Part shown: piece by piece, positions 41,933 to 43,136 of the stretch | Position numbering within the stretch: the first letter of the stretch is position 1 | Layout of the letters: each line of letters starts with the position of its first letter | Source of the DNA: Lentisphaerae bacterium GWF2_50_93 | Lineage (GTDB): Bacteria; Verrucomicrobiota; Lentisphaeria; Victivallales; GWF2-50-93 | Assembly (NCBI GenBank): GCA_001804815.1 | Contig: MHBI01000006.1 | Coordinates: 1 to 43,136, forward strand | Direction: 5' to 3' | Length of the DNA: 43,136 nucleotides | Program-made: the position numbers and the translations under genes | The notes under the pieces: model-generated | What the model was told of the DNA's origin: nothing | The model's input: the letters and a program-made list of their open reading frames with translations, nothing else | Databases searched by the model: none

Positions 41933-42988
41933 ATGAAAAACGAATTGATTGCCGATGCCATTAGAGATGAAATCGTCACCGGTAAATATACGCCGGAAAG
42001 CAAGCTTCCTATAAGAAAAGAACTCATGAAGCTGCATGATGCAAGCAAGGGAACTGTCCAGGTGGCGATATCCCAGCTTATAAAAGAAGGATTTCTTGAG
42101 TCGAGAGGAGTAATGGGAATGAGGGTATGCGAGAATCCTCCGCATTTAAGCAGATATGGTATAGCTGTTCCGTATAATAAAGAGGCAAATGACTCTTCCT
42201 GGGATAATTTCTGGAGCATTTTCATGCGATCTGCAGGACAGTTCAAGTCAAAAAATGAAGTTGATTTTAAATATTATTACGGGCTCCTTGATGATGAGAA
42301 AAATGTCTCAGAGCAGATATTTGAGGATATGGACAAACGCAGAATTGCCGGGCTTGTTCTTCTCGGACACCAGAGACTTCCCGATAACTTATTTAGAAAG
42401 TTCTATTCCACCAGCACCTTAATATTTTCTTTTGAAGAATTTAATAATTCAAATCTTAAGCAGATATGGTTTGACTATTACAGTTTAATTAGAAAATCGG
42501 TTGAATACTTGGTTGGCAAGGGGCGCAAGAAGATAGCATTGATCACAAATACGGAAATGCCATCGGAATACATCGTTTCATTTTCGAAAAACGTAAAGGA
42601 ATTTGGCGCAATATCCCATCCCGAATGGATACAGGGCGTATGTCTATGCAAGCTGGGACTGCCCTGGACTGTGAATGCAACACGCCTGCTTTTTTCAGAA
42701 AATCAGAAGTCGCTGCCGGATGGAATTATTATTCTTAATGAGAACCTCACGGGATATGTGATGCAGGCTCTTTCCGACAAGCATATTATAGCCGGCAAAG
42801 ATGTTGAAGTGGTTTCCCACTGCAATTTCCCTTCTCGGGGGATTCCCCCGTATAATGTTAAAAGAATCGGTTTCAGTTCAGAAGACTGCCTGCTTAAAGT
42901 TATTGAAATGTTTTCGCCTGAGGTGAAAAATAAAATTCCCTTAAAAAGGGCGCAGATTGAACCTGTATGGGAAAATCACATCGACTAA
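41933..42988 (+). CDS. GntR/LacI hybrid transcriptional regulator, second
   Basis: A 351-residue protein. Residues about 1-65 are a GntR winged helix (LPIRKELMKLHDASKGTVQVAI). Residues about 75-345 are a LacI-type effector domain (RYGIAVPYNKE, GRKKIALITNTEMPSEYI, DVEVVSHCNFPSRG). It has the same architecture as the regulator at 12059 but is only distantly similar. The coding DNA is more A/T-rich than its neighbours. The next gene, 18 bases on, is again a pilin-like protein, as it is for the regulator at 12059. Confidence 0.82.
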   Translation: MKNELIADAIRDEIVTGKYTPESKLPIRKELMKLHDASKGTVQVAISQLIKEGFLESRGVMGMRVCENPPHLSRYGIAVPYNKEANDSSWDNFWSIFMRSAGQFKSKNEVDFKYYYGLLDDEKNVSEQIFEDMDKRRIAGLVLLGHQRLPDNLFRKFYSTSTLIFSFEEFNNSNLKQIWFDYYSLIRKSVEYLVGKGRKKIALITNTEMPSEYIVSFSKNVKEFGAISHPEWIQGVCLCKLGLPWTVNATRLLFSENQKSLPDGIIILNENLTGYVMQALSDKHIIAGKDVEVVSHCNFPSRGIPPYNVKRIGFSSEDCLLKVIEMFSPEVKNKIPLKRAQIEPVWENHID

Positions 42989-43006
42989 TATGACAAGGAG
43001 CCGCGA

Positions 43007-43136
43007 ATGAAAAAACATTTTACTTTGATTGAGCTGTTAGTGGTCATCGCCATTATTGCAATATTGTTTACATTGCTTCTGCCGGCATTGATCACCGCAA
43101 AAAAATATGCCCATTCCACAGTTTGCAAGAACACAT
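43007..43136 (+). CDS. Pilin-like protein (8), truncated by the window edge
   Basis: The first 43 codons read MKKH and then [16 protein letters not shown], followed by [18 protein letters not shown]. It is the shortest leader of the family, with His at -1. AAGGAG lies six bases before the ATG. Whether it has the H-X9-DG box cannot be seen. It is 18 bases downstream of the GntR/LacI regulator and almost certainly co-transcribed with it. Confidence 0.85.
   Translation, partial: MKKHFTLIELLVVIAIIAILFTLLLPALITAKKYAHSTVCKNT

Overview
The window looks like a chromosomal segment from the Lentisphaerota (Victivallis-like). This is inferred from four features: many class III pilin-like proteins with the N-terminal segment [16 protein letters not shown] and a C-terminal H-X9-DG box, a type III glutamine synthetase, a high load of glycoside hydrolases and carbohydrate regulators, and consensus TTGACA/TATAAT promoters. 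No rRNA, tRNA, CRISPR array, transposase or integrase was recognised. Housekeeping genes (rpsA, clpB, glnN, gdhA) alternate with carbohydrate loci.

Layout. (1) 1-2500: a terminator, then an IclR regulator and an FAD-dependent oxidoreductase (+). (2) 2507-13252: a ten-gene minus-strand run. It starts at a consensus promoter and a GntR/LacI-type regulator. It then alternates six pilin-like proteins with a PL22-like oligogalacturonate lyase and two secreted GH5 enzymes, and no gap exceeds 73 bases. (3) 13471-14529: a long inverted-repeat element, then a solitary pilin-like gene (+) whose core promoter holds a perfect LacI-type operator. (4) 14554-18192: a zinc-ribbon/PTS EIIA fusion, a shortened NagA-like deacetylase and a large unassigned carbohydrate-type protein (minus). 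(5) 18566-20338: rpsA (minus). (6) 20626-22530: a SEL1-repeat/CPBP-protease fusion. (7) 22687-26641: nitrogen assimilation, with glnN behind a sigma-54-like promoter, then gdhA. (8) 26957-27561: a PIN toxin-antitoxin pair. (9) 27739-31186: a GntR/FadR regulator with a sialidase-like propeller and a frameshifted GH43/GH32-like gene. (10) 31324-35311: GH94 phosphorylase and GH20 hexosaminidase (minus). (11) 35768-39110: a hypothetical gene and clpB (minus). (12) 39395-40808: a 34-residue pilin-like remnant and a LarA-family racemase. (13) 41015-41631: a second PIN toxin-antitoxin pair. (14) 41933-end: a second GntR/LacI-type regulator followed directly by a pilin-like gene cut by the window edge.

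How the genes may work together. The most striking structure is the 2507-13252 run, where pilin-like H-X9-DG proteins are interleaved one-for-one (and once three in a row) with exported or pectin-type degradative enzymes under one sugar-type regulator. The regulator-plus-pilin-like pair recurs at 41933-43136. My inference is that these proteins are substrate-specific surface or periplasmic components of polysaccharide-use loci, filling the niche that SusC/SusD pairs occupy in Bacteroidota. The sequence shows the gene arrangement but not this function. The NagA-like, EIIA, GH20 and GH94 genes suggest amino-sugar or chito-oligosaccharide handling.

The intergenic DNA carries several small palindromic repeat families, listed separately.
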